Positions 25,523 to 34,849 of a stretch of 64,000 bases of DNA are shown here, piece after piece. The translations under genes were made by a program, and so were the position numbers. The stretch covers positions 1 through 64,000 of the forward strand of contig JAEZOA010000041.1 in the NCBI GenBank assembly GCA_023441625.1, in the 5' to 3' direction. How positions within the stretch are numbered: the stretch's first letter is position 1; each line of letters opens with the position of its first letter. Below the pieces are notes generated by a model. That model saw only the letters and a program-made list of their open reading frames with translations, did not search any database and had not been told where the DNA came from. This DNA is from Bacillota bacterium (GTDB taxonomy: Bacteria > Bacillota > Clostridia > Acetivibrionales > DSM-1351).

Positions 25523-27109
25523 TTAAGCTGTTAAATTTATGGTATTAGTTTCATATGAATATTGTGCAAGCCTATCTGGCAATGTATTAAAAGCATTATT
25601 GCCAACTGCCTGTACACCTGCTTCACTATTACCATATTGCGACCTATTACTTGTATTATTATTACTCTGGTATGAGGCTTGTTTTTGGTATTCACTTTGT
25701 TTGTCATGTCCCACTTGAACATTAACACTGTCTATTACAATACCCTGCTTTTGCAAAGAATCTTTTAATAACTGCATATTTGTTTCAATTATTTCCTTAA
25801 CCGCCTGACTCTCTGCAATAAATTTAGCTGCTACAATACCTTGTTCGGTTACCACCTTTAATTCAAGCTTTCCTAAATGGTCAGGCTTTAACTGAATAAC
25901 CATTTCAGATTTATCCTGCCCAATAACCACTCTGGCCTGCTCTACCACCTGAGTAACAACCTCAGAGCTTTTGACTGTCTGTGGCATAGTAAATTCAGAT
26001 TTTTTAATCTCAGCTTGATTATTAATTGTACTTACCTTTACGTCTCCAAGCACTTGTCCATTCTGCTGATTTAGTTCTTGATTTAGGTCATTGTTTAAAC
26101 TTGGGTTCATACTTCTTGTATCTACTTCAATTTTAGCATTGCCAGTCTCAGAACCTTTTGAGTTATCCACCTCTTTGGAATTAATATCTTTTTCTGATGC
26201 TTTTTCCTTAGTTACATTTCCCTCTTTAGATAACTGTTCTAAGTTAGTCAAAACTTCTGTAGAAGAATCTGTGGTGCTACTTATTGCTGCTTGTTCAACA
26301 TTAGCATTTGCCTTAGACTTTATCTGAGCTCTCATTACTTCAATTACTTTAGAAATTTCTGAACTAACTGATTCTGTATTTACAGTGCTATTTTGAATCA
26401 ATTGATTAAGTTTTGCCTTTACCTCGTCAGTTAGCTTAGAAATGTCAATAGCTCTTAAAACACTATTAGCACCTGCTTCCTCTAAAGCATTAACAGCTTG
26501 AGGTCCTTCTGTATTTGATACCATCTCAATACTAGGCTCTGTTCCCACTTGCTTAGCAACTTCTGCAGCTAATGTATTCAACATAGTTTTTTGCTCATTA
26601 TTAAGCTCTAGAACGCTAGCTAGCTTGTCCATGAAAAGTGAAAGTTTATTTACATCATTCATATTTTCTAAACTAAAACCAAGATCTTTTGCTAGACTAA
26701 CTAACTCGCTAGGCTGTAATCCAAGCATCTGCGCCAATACATTTATTGATTCATCATATTCCTCTGGCGTATTAACAAGTTCTCTGGCTTTTGAATCAAC
26801 ATCCTTAGCTTCCATTTCTCCAGCAGGCTTCTCTATTGCTCTTTGCCTAGAAGTAACGTCCTTTTCTCTTTGTACATCATTAAAAGACTTGTATTTAACG
26901 TTTGAATCTGAATTTTGAGATACTCTATTATCCTCTTGTGATGCTTTTCTGGTATATGTATTCTTGGAGGTTTCATTCAAATTCTTGTCAAAAACAGACT
27001 TAAAATCTGTATCAGAAGTTCCTTGAGAAGTTTTAGACTTAAGATTGATGACATCAGTTTTCACAGTCTGAGAAAAGAGCAGTTTTGAAGTATTACTGTA
27101 ATTAATCAT
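25523..27109 (-). CDS. fliK: Flagellar hook-length control protein FliK
   Basis: A 528-residue exported ruler protein. The N-terminal two thirds are low-complexity and rich in Ser, Asn, Glu and Lys, as expected for the ruler. The C-terminal Flg_hook domain (about residues 385-470) has the typical VIQLKPDHLGKLELKVVTEQ segment and interacts with FlhB to switch export. The upstream in-frame ATG overlaps the Shine-Dalgarno area; ATG 27109 follows GGGGGTGAAATA. Confidence 0.9.
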   Translation of the reverse strand: MINYSNTSKLLFSQTVKTDVINLKSKTSQGTSDTDFKSVFDKNLNETSKNTYTRKASQEDNRVSQNSDSNVKYKSFNDVQREKDVTSRQRAIEKPAGEMEAKDVDSKARELVNTPEEYDESINVLAQMLGLQPSELVSLAKDLGFSLENMNDVNKLSLFMDKLASVLELNNEQKTMLNTLAAEVAKQVGTEPSIEMVSNTEGPQAVNALEEAGANSVLRAIDISKLTDEVKAKLNQLIQNSTVNTESVSSEISKVIEVMRAQIKSKANANVEQAAISSTTDSSTEVLTNLEQLSKEGNVTKEKASEKDINSKEVDNSKGSETGNAKIEVDTRSMNPSLNNDLNQELNQQNGQVLGDVKVSTINNQAEIKKSEFTMPQTVKSSEVVTQVVEQARVVIGQDKSEMVIQLKPDHLGKLELKVVTEQGIVAAKFIAESQAVKEIIETNMQLLKDSLQKQGIVIDSVNVQVGHDKQSEYQKQASYQSNNNTSNRSQYGNSEAGVQAVGNNAFNTLPDRLAQYSYETNTINLTA

Positions 27110-27204
27110 TATTTCACCCCCTTTCATTATCCTAAGCTTTATGTAATAGAGTTGTTCCCCTAATTACCAATTTTATTTTGTAGTAGGTTAAATCACTAAC
27201 CTCT

Positions 27205-28098
27205 CTACTTAGTTGCCTTTGGAGTTCCAACATTGTACTCTTTTGCAAGCTGTACTGATAGCTCTGCAGCAAAGGCAGGAGTCATTTCAGTTAAAATATC
27301 AGCTGAAGTATCTTTTTTCAGATTTTTCATAATCTCAATAATTAACGTCATTTTTCCACTGCCCATCTGCTCCATAATTTCTGCAACAGCCGAAGCGTCC
27401 ATAGTCTCATATATTGAACAGTATTTTTTTACATCTTCACTAATTTCTTCATCCTTCAAAACTTGTGCATATATATCAGCAGCAATCTTTGGGTCTATCT
27501 TTTCGAAATACTTTTTAAACTCAGCAGTATCCCCATTTGCTATAGTAGAGGAAATATCCTCCAAATCCTTCTTTAAACTTGCATTATCAGCAGCTAGGGT
27601 AAGTTTATCCTTTTCAAGAGTATCTTTTTGTTGTTGCAGCAAGGAAGAATTTGAATCTTTTGCAGATACCTGCTTATTTAGCTGCTCAACCTGCTTATTT
27701 AAATCAGAAAGTTTCTCATCTAATAAAATCTTTTCAGCTTTTATTTCGATGTACTTTTTTCGAACCTCTTCTTCTGTCATATTTTTTTCATCCTCAGGTT
27801 CAGGTTTTTCTGGTAGTGCCCAGCTTAATATGGGTATATTTTTAACGCTATCGCCCATACTTTCGCCTATTCCATTTACATTATTCTTAATTGCTAAGAA
27901 AAATATGCCTCCAATAATTAAAGCAACTAGAAGAAAAGCAGTAATTATTGTAAGTATATAAAAAAGTATACTATTCTTAACTGGTTTACCAGTATCAGAA
28001 GAACTTTTTTTGTCTTTAAAAGCTGTATTTATAGGTTCTTCATTAAGCATGTCAAAATTGCCTTTATTTAATTTATTTTCATTCCTAGTCTCGGGCAT
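27205..28098 (-). CDS. MotE-like (YlxF) protein with MgtE N-terminal-type domain
   Basis: A 297-residue protein with a cytoplasmic N-terminus, one transmembrane helix (about residues 45-68), a long coiled coil (about 110-190) and a C-terminal helical domain of the MgtE N-terminal type (AEFKKYFEKIDPKIAADIYA, then MDASAVAEIMEQMGSGKMTL). This matches YlxF/MotE-like proteins encoded between fliJ and fliK. MotE is thought to act as a chaperone of the stator in other bacteria. ATG 28098 overlaps the fliJ end by 14 nt and has AGGAGAAGAAA upstream. Confidence 0.75.
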   Translation of the reverse strand: MPETRNENKLNKGNFDMLNEEPINTAFKDKKSSSDTGKPVKNSILFYILTIITAFLLVALIIGGIFFLAIKNNVNGIGESMGDSVKNIPILSWALPEKPEPEDEKNMTEEEVRKKYIEIKAEKILLDEKLSDLNKQVEQLNKQVSAKDSNSSLLQQQKDTLEKDKLTLAADNASLKKDLEDISSTIANGDTAEFKKYFEKIDPKIAADIYAQVLKDEEISEDVKKYCSIYETMDASAVAEIMEQMGSGKMTLIIEIMKNLKKDTSADILTEMTPAFAAELSVQLAKEYNVGTPKATK

Positions 28099-28549
28099 TT
28101 TCTTCTCCTGAACCATCTTTAAATTTAAAACTGTTTAATTCATCTATTACAAGCTGCTCTGCCTTATTTTGCTCTTTTATGTATTCTTGATATTTTTTTT
28201 CTTTTAATTTCTCTATAATTTTACGCTCTTGCATTGCTTTAATAAGGCTTTCCCTATTTATATCGACATCCCGCTCAGCAATATTTACATTTTCTTTCTG
28301 ATTAGTTATTTTATTTTTTAAATGAGATAAATAGCTGTTATATACCTTTATTCGATATATCGAAATACCCTCATCAACCTCAGAGGTTAAGCTATTCATT
28401 GAACCATTGTTAATGCTATTTAGTTCTTCCAAGAAGGCTTTCTGATTTTCAAGTTCTCTTGTGGCACGGGCAAGACTATTTTTTGCATTATCTTCTAGCT
28501 GCGATTTAAGTTGTAAAACAGATTGAAGTCTAAAATCAAATTTTTTCAT
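28085..28549 (-). CDS. fliJ: Flagellar export protein FliJ
   Basis: A 154-residue, almost wholly coiled-coil protein beginning MKKFDFRLQSVLQLK, the typical FliJ start. FliJ is the central stalk of the FliI ATPase and links it to the FlhA gate. It lies directly after fliI, as usual, and overlaps the next gene. Confidence 0.9.
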   Translation of the reverse strand: MKKFDFRLQSVLQLKSQLEDNAKNSLARATRELENQKAFLEELNSINNGSMNSLTSEVDEGISIYRIKVYNSYLSHLKNKITNQKENVNIAERDVDINRESLIKAMQERKIIEKLKEKKYQEYIKEQNKAEQLVIDELNSFKFKDGSGEENARD

Positions 28550-28572
28550 TACCTATAGTCCTCCTTACACCT

Positions 28573-29877
28573 TTATTTAAGCATGTTAAGTACATTATCC
28601 TTTACTTCTTCAAATAGTACCTTCAAACCAGTATCCTGCTGCAAAAAAGCAGTTATTTGGTCGTTATATTTTATAGCATAATCAATTTTGTCACTACTCC
28701 CCTTTAAATATGCTCCAATATTTATCAAATCTTCTGCTTCTCTATATATTGCCATAGTTTTTTTAATTTCAGAAGCGCACTTTTTCTGTTCTTTGTCAAC
28801 AACATCACCCATTACCCTACTTACACTTGCCAGAACATCTATAGCTGGATAGTGATTTTTATTAGCTAAAGCTCTGGATAAAACAATATGCCCATCCAAA
28901 ATACCCCTAGCTGTATCAGTAACAGGCTCTGTCAAATCATCTCCATCAACTAAAACTGTATATAATCCAGTAATTGAACCCTTTTCATCAGTACCTGCTC
29001 TTTCCAACAGTTTTGGAAATGAAGAAAAAACTGAAGGAGTATATCCACGCATTACAGGAGGTTCCCCTATAGAAAGGCCAACTTCTCTCTGTGCCATAGC
29101 ATATCTTGTTAGGGAATCCATTAAAAGCAAAACATCCTTACCACAATCTCTAAAGTATTCAGCAATTGCAGTGGCCACCAAAGCACCTTTAAGCCTAATC
29201 AAAGCAGGTTGATCCGATGTGGCAACTATAACAACAGACCTGGCCAAGCCTTCCTCTGTTAAATCCTTTTCAATAAATTCTCGGACCTCTCTACCACGCT
29301 CTCCAATAAGTGCAATTACATTAATATCAGCTTTAGTATTTCTAGCGATCATTCCCATCAATGTACTCTTGCCAACACCACTACCCGCAAAAATTCCCAT
29401 TCTCTGCCCTTTTCCGACAGTTAATAATCCATCGATTGCTCGAACTCCTAGAGGAAGAGGTTCCGAAATTCTTCTTCTGGTCATGGGGTTAGGTGGTTTA
29501 TTGTTTGTTGGGTAAAACTGCTTAGTGTTTAATACCCCTTTATCATCCATTGGCCTGCCTAAACCATCTAGTACTCGTCCTATTAGTTCTGGACCAACTG
29601 CGACCTTAAGAATATCTCCATTAGCTGAAACCAAACTACCAGGAGAAATACCTGTCATTTCTCCTAAAGGCATAAGCAAGACCTTTTCATCCTTAAATCC
29701 AACAACTTCAGCTTTAATTGGACTACCCTTTAAAACATTAATATTACATAAATCACCAATACTAGCTTGCGGGCCATCAGCTTCAATGGTAAGTCCTACA
29801 ACCTTTGATACCTTACCTATATACTCAATATAATCTCTGGCTTTCAATTTATCTTGGTATTTTTTAAGGTCTATCAC
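28573..29877 (-). CDS. fliI: Flagellar export ATPase FliI
   Basis: A 434-residue F1-beta-like ATPase that powers or primes flagellar protein export. Walker A is GIFAGSGVGKSTLMGMIARN, followed by NVIALIGERGREVREFIEKD and Walker B (DVLLLMDSLTRYAMAQREVG with LSIGEPP after it). Length and order after fliH are standard. Confidence 0.97.
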   Translation of the reverse strand: MIDLKKYQDKLKARDYIEYIGKVSKVVGLTIEADGPQASIGDLCNINVLKGSPIKAEVVGFKDEKVLLMPLGEMTGISPGSLVSANGDILKVAVGPELIGRVLDGLGRPMDDKGVLNTKQFYPTNNKPPNPMTRRRISEPLPLGVRAIDGLLTVGKGQRMGIFAGSGVGKSTLMGMIARNTKADINVIALIGERGREVREFIEKDLTEEGLARSVVIVATSDQPALIRLKGALVATAIAEYFRDCGKDVLLLMDSLTRYAMAQREVGLSIGEPPVMRGYTPSVFSSFPKLLERAGTDEKGSITGLYTVLVDGDDLTEPVTDTARGILDGHIVLSRALANKNHYPAIDVLASVSRVMGDVVDKEQKKCASEIKKTMAIYREAEDLINIGAYLKGSSDKIDYAIKYNDQITAFLQQDTGLKVLFEEVKDNVLNMLK

Positions 29878-29946
29878 TTAATTTTGACCCCCTAAAAATT
29901 GCTCTCATGTTCAAAATATAATAGAAGGTACACCAAAAAGCGTACC

Positions 29947-30723
29947 CTAATTCATATTCTCTTCTAAAATACTTTTAAAATCATCTTCTATCTTATCAAA
30001 CTTAGCAGATGCACTTGCATCTATGCTTCCAAAAGAAGTGTCAATTACGCAGCCACCCTCTTTTAATGACATATCCTTCTTAATTTCAATTTCTTCTGAT
30101 CTTTCAAGCATTAAAACCAGCTCATCTCTATTTTCAATTACATAATCATAATCCTGTTCGCTAAGTTTTAAAACTACCTTCTGATCCTTTGAACACCTTT
30201 CAAATGCATCCTTAACTAATAATAAAATGTTCTGCTTACATTCCAATTCTTGACTAATAACTTTTTTTGATATTTCTAAAATAGTATTAACAGCATCTGT
30301 CTCCAGCGAATCAAGCACCTTTTTATATTCTACTCCTGCTTGCTCTTTTATCTCATGAGCCTCAACTATTAATTGCTCATACTCCTGTTTAGCCTGAGAA
30401 AGACCTTCATCATAGCCTTCTTTTTTTGCTTCATCTATAGCCTGATTTTTAAGCTCTTCAATCTCACTTGCCGCTTTAGTGACCATTTCTTTGGCTTCAA
30501 GTAACGCTTCTCTAATAATTAAGTCTGCTTCAATTTTTGCCTTGCTAACAATTTCTTCTCCTAAAGCCTTATAATCAATTTCATCTTGTTCATCTACTTC
30601 GTCTGAGTCTAATTTGATATTCAAATTTTTTCTAATTGGAGGCTGGTATGTTATTGGTGCTCTAATCTGAAACGGCATACCAACATTTACTTGATTATTT
30701 TTAAAGACTTTATTATTAGACAA
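29947..30723 (-). CDS. fliH: Flagellar export regulator FliH
   Basis: A 258-residue protein with a long charged coiled coil (about residues 60-140) and a C-terminal V/F-ATPase E-subunit-like domain (LEISKKVISQELECKQNILL near 145-165, then GGCVIDTSFGSIDASASAKF). FliH binds FliI and the C-ring. It overlaps the fliG stop by 8 nt, which points to coupled translation. Confidence 0.9.
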   Translation of the reverse strand: MSNNKVFKNNQVNVGMPFQIRAPITYQPPIRKNLNIKLDSDEVDEQDEIDYKALGEEIVSKAKIEADLIIREALLEAKEMVTKAASEIEELKNQAIDEAKKEGYDEGLSQAKQEYEQLIVEAHEIKEQAGVEYKKVLDSLETDAVNTILEISKKVISQELECKQNILLLVKDAFERCSKDQKVVLKLSEQDYDYVIENRDELVLMLERSEEIEIKKDMSLKEGGCVIDTSFGSIDASASAKFDKIEDDFKSILEENMN

Positions 30724-31735
30724 TTATTTCATCTCCTCCGCCTCTAGAAATAACTATCTCACCTGCATCTTCAAGCTTACGAATAATATTAACTATCTTC
30801 TGCTGAGCTTCCTCAACATCTTTAAGTCTAACAGGACCCATAAATTCAAGGTCTTCTCTAATCATTTCACTTAATCGTTTAGACATATTTGCAAAAATAA
30901 GCTTCTGTACATCGTCTGTCGCACCTTTTAGTGCAATTGCAAGCTGATTATTATCAACCTCTCTAAGGAATCTTTGAATAGATCTACCGTCAAGAGTAAG
31001 AATATCCTCAAATACAAACATACGTCTCTTAATTTCCTCGGCGAGGTCAGTATCTTCAATTTCTAATGTTTCCATAATAAACTTCTCAGTACCTCTATCA
31101 ACGGAGTTAAGAATATCTACAATCGATTGAACTCCACCAGCTGATGTAAAATCCTCTGTAACCAAAGAAGCTAGCTTTTTCTCCAAAATACGTTCTACTT
31201 CCTTGATAACATCTGGCGAGGTTCTATCCATAGTTGCTACTCTTCGAGCTACATCAGCCTGTTTATCCTGCGGTAAGGCAGAAAGTACAACAGAAGCTTG
31301 ATGTGGCTTTAAGTATGCCAATATTAAGGCAATAGTCTGTGGATGCTCTCCCTGTATAAAATTCAAAAGCTGTGAAGGATCTGTCTTTCGAACAAAGTCA
31401 AAAGGTCTAACCTGCAACGATACTGTAAGCTTATTGATAATATCAACAGCCTTCTGCGCTCCTAAAGCCTTTTCTAGAATATCCTTAGCATAGCCAATAC
31501 CACCTTCTGCTATATATTCCTGAGCAAGGCATATCTGGTAAAATTCATCAAGAACTTTCTCTTTATCATCAGGAGTAACTGATCTAATATTGGCTATTTC
31601 AAGAGTTAATTGCTCTATTTCCTCTTCTTTTAAATGTTTAAAAATTTCAGCAGACTTATCAGGTCCTAATGAAATAAGTAGCATTGCAGCCTTTTCTCTT
31701 CCGCTGTACTCAGTCTTTGAACTAATTCTAGACAA
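30716..31735 (-). CDS. fliG: Flagellar motor switch protein FliG
   Basis: A 339-residue rotor protein that contacts the MS ring and the stators. Typical segments are SGREKAAMLLISLGPDKSAE, the EHPQTIALILAYLKP motif and the C-terminal torque domain (DLEFMGPVRLKDVEEAQQKI). The start codon is TTG at 31735 with GGGGTGAAGAAGC upstream; no better ATG is close. Confidence 0.96.
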   Translation of the reverse strand: MSRISSKTEYSGREKAAMLLISLGPDKSAEIFKHLKEEEIEQLTLEIANIRSVTPDDKEKVLDEFYQICLAQEYIAEGGIGYAKDILEKALGAQKAVDIINKLTVSLQVRPFDFVRKTDPSQLLNFIQGEHPQTIALILAYLKPHQASVVLSALPQDKQADVARRVATMDRTSPDVIKEVERILEKKLASLVTEDFTSAGGVQSIVDILNSVDRGTEKFIMETLEIEDTDLAEEIKRRMFVFEDILTLDGRSIQRFLREVDNNQLAIALKGATDDVQKLIFANMSKRLSEMIREDLEFMGPVRLKDVEEAQQKIVNIIRKLEDAGEIVISRGGGDEIIV

Positions 31736-31794
31736 GCTTCTTCACCCCACAAAAATAATTACATACATTACTTTTTAGTTCTTATCTTTTAAGT

Positions 31795-33372
31795 CTATTC
31801 ATAGTCGTCTGTCAACCAATTACGAAGTAATTGAGCCACAGCATCTGGTTTTTGCTTTACGAATTTTTCTAATTGCTTCTTAACTTCAGATCTTTCCTCT
31901 GTATCTATCTCTGGCACAGGCTCTTGCTTTAATTCATTCATATTAAATCTTGCTGGAAGCATTTCATCAATACCAGCAAGTGCTGGCTCGAGCTCTTGTG
32001 TCTTTTTCTTCTTCGGAATGGCAATTACTATCATTACTATAATCATTAAAAATAACAAAGCCGGTAATCCATAAGCTGAAATTAAGTTTTGTATTGTTTC
32101 AGATGTTGTTGGAACAACTTCAGCAGGTAGCTGAACTTTCAACTTTGTGATAGCAATATTTGTAACAGGTATACCTGTTGCGCTGCTTGCAAGCTTCTGT
32201 ACTTGTAAAACTAAATCGTCAGTAAGCTTGGTATCATCAGGAACTCTATTCCCATACTGCAAAGTTATTGCAATTGACGACTTTTCAGGTATAACCTCTC
32301 CTAATGATTTTTCACTCTGCTTATCTACTTGATTATATGCATAACTTTCATCGAGAGTCGCTTTCTTATATGATTCAGCATCGGTGGAACCGTTTGGATA
32401 GGTTGGTGTAGTTCCTGGGTTTGCCTCTAGTCCAACAACGCCTCCTGTGGAACCATTTGTTAATTCTTCCTTTAACTCTGATTTATTAACAACAGCACCA
32501 GCATCCATACCTGTTGGATTTGAAATTTCTTTTGAAGACGAGGTTAATGTATCAAAATCCAGTACTGGATTAACCACAACCTTTGCTGTATCAAAACTGT
32601 CAAATTGACCATTTAATAAATCTTTTACGTTCTTTTCAAAGTCAGTTTTGACCTTCATCTTCATTTCATACTGAGTAGCAGTTTTATTTATACCGTTTTT
32701 GGCATCAACATTTAAAGTGTTTCCCTCTTCATCAACTACAGTAACCATTGACGGGTCTAATCCCTCAATGCTGCTGGCAACGAGCTTAATGATGTTTTCT
32801 GCTTGCTCCGGAGTAATTTCACCACTTCGAGTAATTACAACAGAAGCCTTTGCATCTTTACTATCAGTAGAATCTAGAAAAAGAGTTTTATCTGGCCTAG
32901 TTATTGTCACACTTGCATCCTTGACATTTTGGATAAGCTTTAATTGTCTAGCAATATCTGATTCATCGAGTTCTTGCCATATATGCTTTTTGTCACTTTC
33001 AGTAGTATTAATTTTTATACTACTAAGAGCATCAGCAAAGGTTAACCCATTCTTTGGGTAACCAGCAGTAGCCAACTCTAAGTGGGCATTATCACTATCC
33101 TCAACATTTACAATAATACCCGATTTATCATCAGTCAATTTATATGGAATCCCTTTGTCACTGAGTACTTTCTGCATTTCGGCTATATCTGTTGAGCTTG
33201 CATTCTCAATGACTGTAGTATATGTAGGCCTTGTAAGCATGTACAGACCTAAACCAACAGCAACTGCAACAATACCAGCCGTTACATATATCCGGATTTT
33301 TTGTGATTTTTCTAATCCCTTCCAAAAGTCTATAATCGGCTTGAGTATTCGTGTTAAAAACTCTGGCAACAC
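31795..33372 (-). CDS. fliF: Flagellar MS-ring protein FliF
   Basis: Builds the membrane MS ring on which the motor assembles. It has about 525 residues, with a transmembrane helix near 27-47 and another near 435-455. Ring-building motifs lie between them (TYTTVIENASSTDIAEMQKV, LATAGYPKNGLTFADALSSI, VTITRPDKTLFLDS), and the cytoplasmic FliG-binding tail follows. The start is uncertain: GTG 33378 overlaps the GAGG box, so GTG 33372 or TTG 33369 is more likely, and GTG 33372 is given. Confidence 0.95.
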   Translation of the reverse strand: MLPEFLTRILKPIIDFWKGLEKSQKIRIYVTAGIVAVAVGLGLYMLTRPTYTTVIENASSTDIAEMQKVLSDKGIPYKLTDDKSGIIVNVEDSDNAHLELATAGYPKNGLTFADALSSIKINTTESDKKHIWQELDESDIARQLKLIQNVKDASVTITRPDKTLFLDSTDSKDAKASVVITRSGEITPEQAENIIKLVASSIEGLDPSMVTVVDEEGNTLNVDAKNGINKTATQYEMKMKVKTDFEKNVKDLLNGQFDSFDTAKVVVNPVLDFDTLTSSSKEISNPTGMDAGAVVNKSELKEELTNGSTGGVVGLEANPGTTPTYPNGSTDAESYKKATLDESYAYNQVDKQSEKSLGEVIPEKSSIAITLQYGNRVPDDTKLTDDLVLQVQKLASSATGIPVTNIAITKLKVQLPAEVVPTTSETIQNLISAYGLPALLFLMIIVMIVIAIPKKKKTQELEPALAGIDEMLPARFNMNELKQEPVPEIDTEERSEVKKQLEKFVKQKPDAVAQLLRNWLTDDYE

Positions 33373-33468
33373 TACCACCTCGATATCATATAATTTATCC
33401 TTAGTACACTTTTTCTGCTATAGAATAACTTCTAAAATTTAAATAAACCCTAATTATATTGTACAATT

Positions 33469-33777
33469 CTAAATTTGCATTCTCATAATTTCCGAATAGG
33501 CATCCACAACCTTATTTCTTATCTGAATAGTAAATTGCAGAGCTATGCTGGCCTTCTCACTGGCAATTAAAATCTCAGGAATATTATCAGTTTTTCCTAA
33601 TGCGAAATCTTGCTTTAATTGGTCTGATTGATTTTCAAGTTCTGTTACCTCCATAAGAGCAGATTTCAAATATTCACCAAAACTCACCTCTGGCGATTTA
33701 CCTTGCTCATCAAGGCTACTTAAACCTATGTTGTTTGGTATTAGCTGTTTAACTTCCGAAATACTGTTAATTGACAT
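33469..33777 (-). CDS. fliE: Flagellar rod-MS ring junction protein FliE
   Basis: A 102-residue protein with the conserved SFGEYLKSALMEVTELENQS region and the C-terminal family segment ASIALQFTIQIRNKVVDAYS followed by EIMRMQI. It joins the MS ring to the rod and opens export. ATG 33777 follows GGAGGACAAA; the upstream TTG is unlikely. Confidence 0.94.
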   Translation of the reverse strand: MSINSISEVKQLIPNNIGLSSLDEQGKSPEVSFGEYLKSALMEVTELENQSDQLKQDFALGKTDNIPEILIASEKASIALQFTIQIRNKVVDAYSEIMRMQI

Positions 33778-33854
33778 TTTGTCCTCCAAGTTCCCCAATG
33801 TAACAAGTGAATTGCCATCAAATGCACAGAGGTTAAATGTAAAATAATTTCACA

Positions 33855-34298
33855 TTACTTGCCAATTTCTAATGCTTTCATAGCCATAGATTTTGTAGCA
33901 TTTATTGCGGTAACATTAGCTTCATATGACCTTGTTGCTGAAATCATATTTACCATTTCTGTAACAACATCAACATTAGGCATGCTAACATACCCCTCAG
34001 CATCTGCATCAGGGTGTCCTGGGTCATACACCTTCTTAAATTCTGAGGAATCCTCAGCTATCTTAACTACTCTTACACCCTGTCCATTATTTAGCTTTTC
34101 ACTAGCACTAGAAAGTATTGAAGAAAAAGATTTTGAATCAGTACGTTCTTCAAACACTACATCTTTTCTTCTATAAGGTGTACCATCTTCTGTCCGGGTG
34201 GTGTTAACGTTTGCTATATTCTGAGAAATAGTATCCATTCTTACCCTTTGAGCAGTTAACCCCGAAGCACCTATGTCAAGTGAATTAAAGAAACCCAT
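33855..34298 (-). CDS. flgC: Flagellar rod protein FlgC
   Basis: A 147-residue proximal rod subunit. The N-terminal rod motif is SLDIGASGLTAQRVRMDTIS followed by QNIANVNTT, and the C-terminal motif is VDVVTEMVNMISATRSYEAN. The order flgB-flgC-fliE is the canonical beginning of the operon. Confidence 0.96.
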   Translation of the reverse strand: MGFFNSLDIGASGLTAQRVRMDTISQNIANVNTTRTEDGTPYRRKDVVFEERTDSKSFSSILSSASEKLNNGQGVRVVKIAEDSSEFKKVYDPGHPDADAEGYVSMPNVDVVTEMVNMISATRSYEANVTAINATKSMAMKALEIGK

Positions 34299-34304
34299 GA
34301 TTTA

Positions 34305-34718
34305 TCATTTCCCTTCTCTAATAACATTTTTTATCTTGCTAAAGCTACCATTTAATAACTGAATCAACGCATTGTATTTTATTGTGTTCTTGGCTAAAGA
34401 TGACATTTCACTATCAATATCTACATTATTACCATCAATACGCATACTAACGTCTGAATTATCTTCTACTACAGTAGGCTGTACAGCTTCTATATCATTA
34501 TTATTATTAAAAGCCATATTCCTTTTATTAGTTAAATTGCCTTCCACACTTTTTTTATCAAGTGCGTCACTAAGATATTTTTCGAATACAACATCTTTTC
34601 TTTTGTAATTCGGAGTGTCAATATTAGCAATGTTTTGTGAAATAGTATCATTCCTAACTAACGAAGCGTTAAGAGCCTTTTCCATAATAATACTTTTTCC
34701 GAACAAATTTTGTATCAT
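34305..34718 (-). CDS. flgB: Flagellar rod protein FlgB
   Basis: A 137-residue rod subunit and first gene of the operon. It shows the motif LVRNDTISQNIANIDTPNYK followed by RKDVVFE, and the C-terminal SEMSSLAKNTIKYNALIQLL segment. ATG 34718 follows GGGGGTGTAATAA. A promoter lies 50 bp upstream. Confidence 0.96.
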   Translation of the reverse strand: MIQNLFGKSIIMEKALNASLVRNDTISQNIANIDTPNYKRKDVVFEKYLSDALDKKSVEGNLTNKRNMAFNNNNDIEAVQPTVVEDNSDVSMRIDGNNVDIDSEMSSLAKNTIKYNALIQLLNGSFSKIKNVIREGK

Positions 34719-34769
34719 TTATTACACCCCCTCTAATAAAATACTACAAAAACGAATATTATTAGCTAA

Positions 34770-34798
34770 ATTCTAGCATAATAAAATTAAAAACACAA
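34770..34798 (-). promoter_or_regulatory. Predicted main fla/che operon promoter (extended -10 sigma-A type)
   Basis: On the minus strand TTGTGT (34798-34793), a 17-bp spacer and TAGAAT (34775-34770) preceded by TATGC form a sigma-A-like site with an extended -10. Transcription would start about 45 nt before flgB. The site does not resemble a SigD promoter, which fits a class II operon that encodes sigD itself. Confidence 0.6.
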
Positions 34799-34849
34799 TG
34801 AATTTAGTTTATATTTACAAATTATAGGACTGATAATAGGACTAATTTC

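Noticed and set aside
27233..27961. 242-codon plus-strand open frame
   Set aside because: Antisense to the MotE-like gene; Ser/Phe-rich composition typical of the complement of a Lys/Glu-rich coiled-coil gene.
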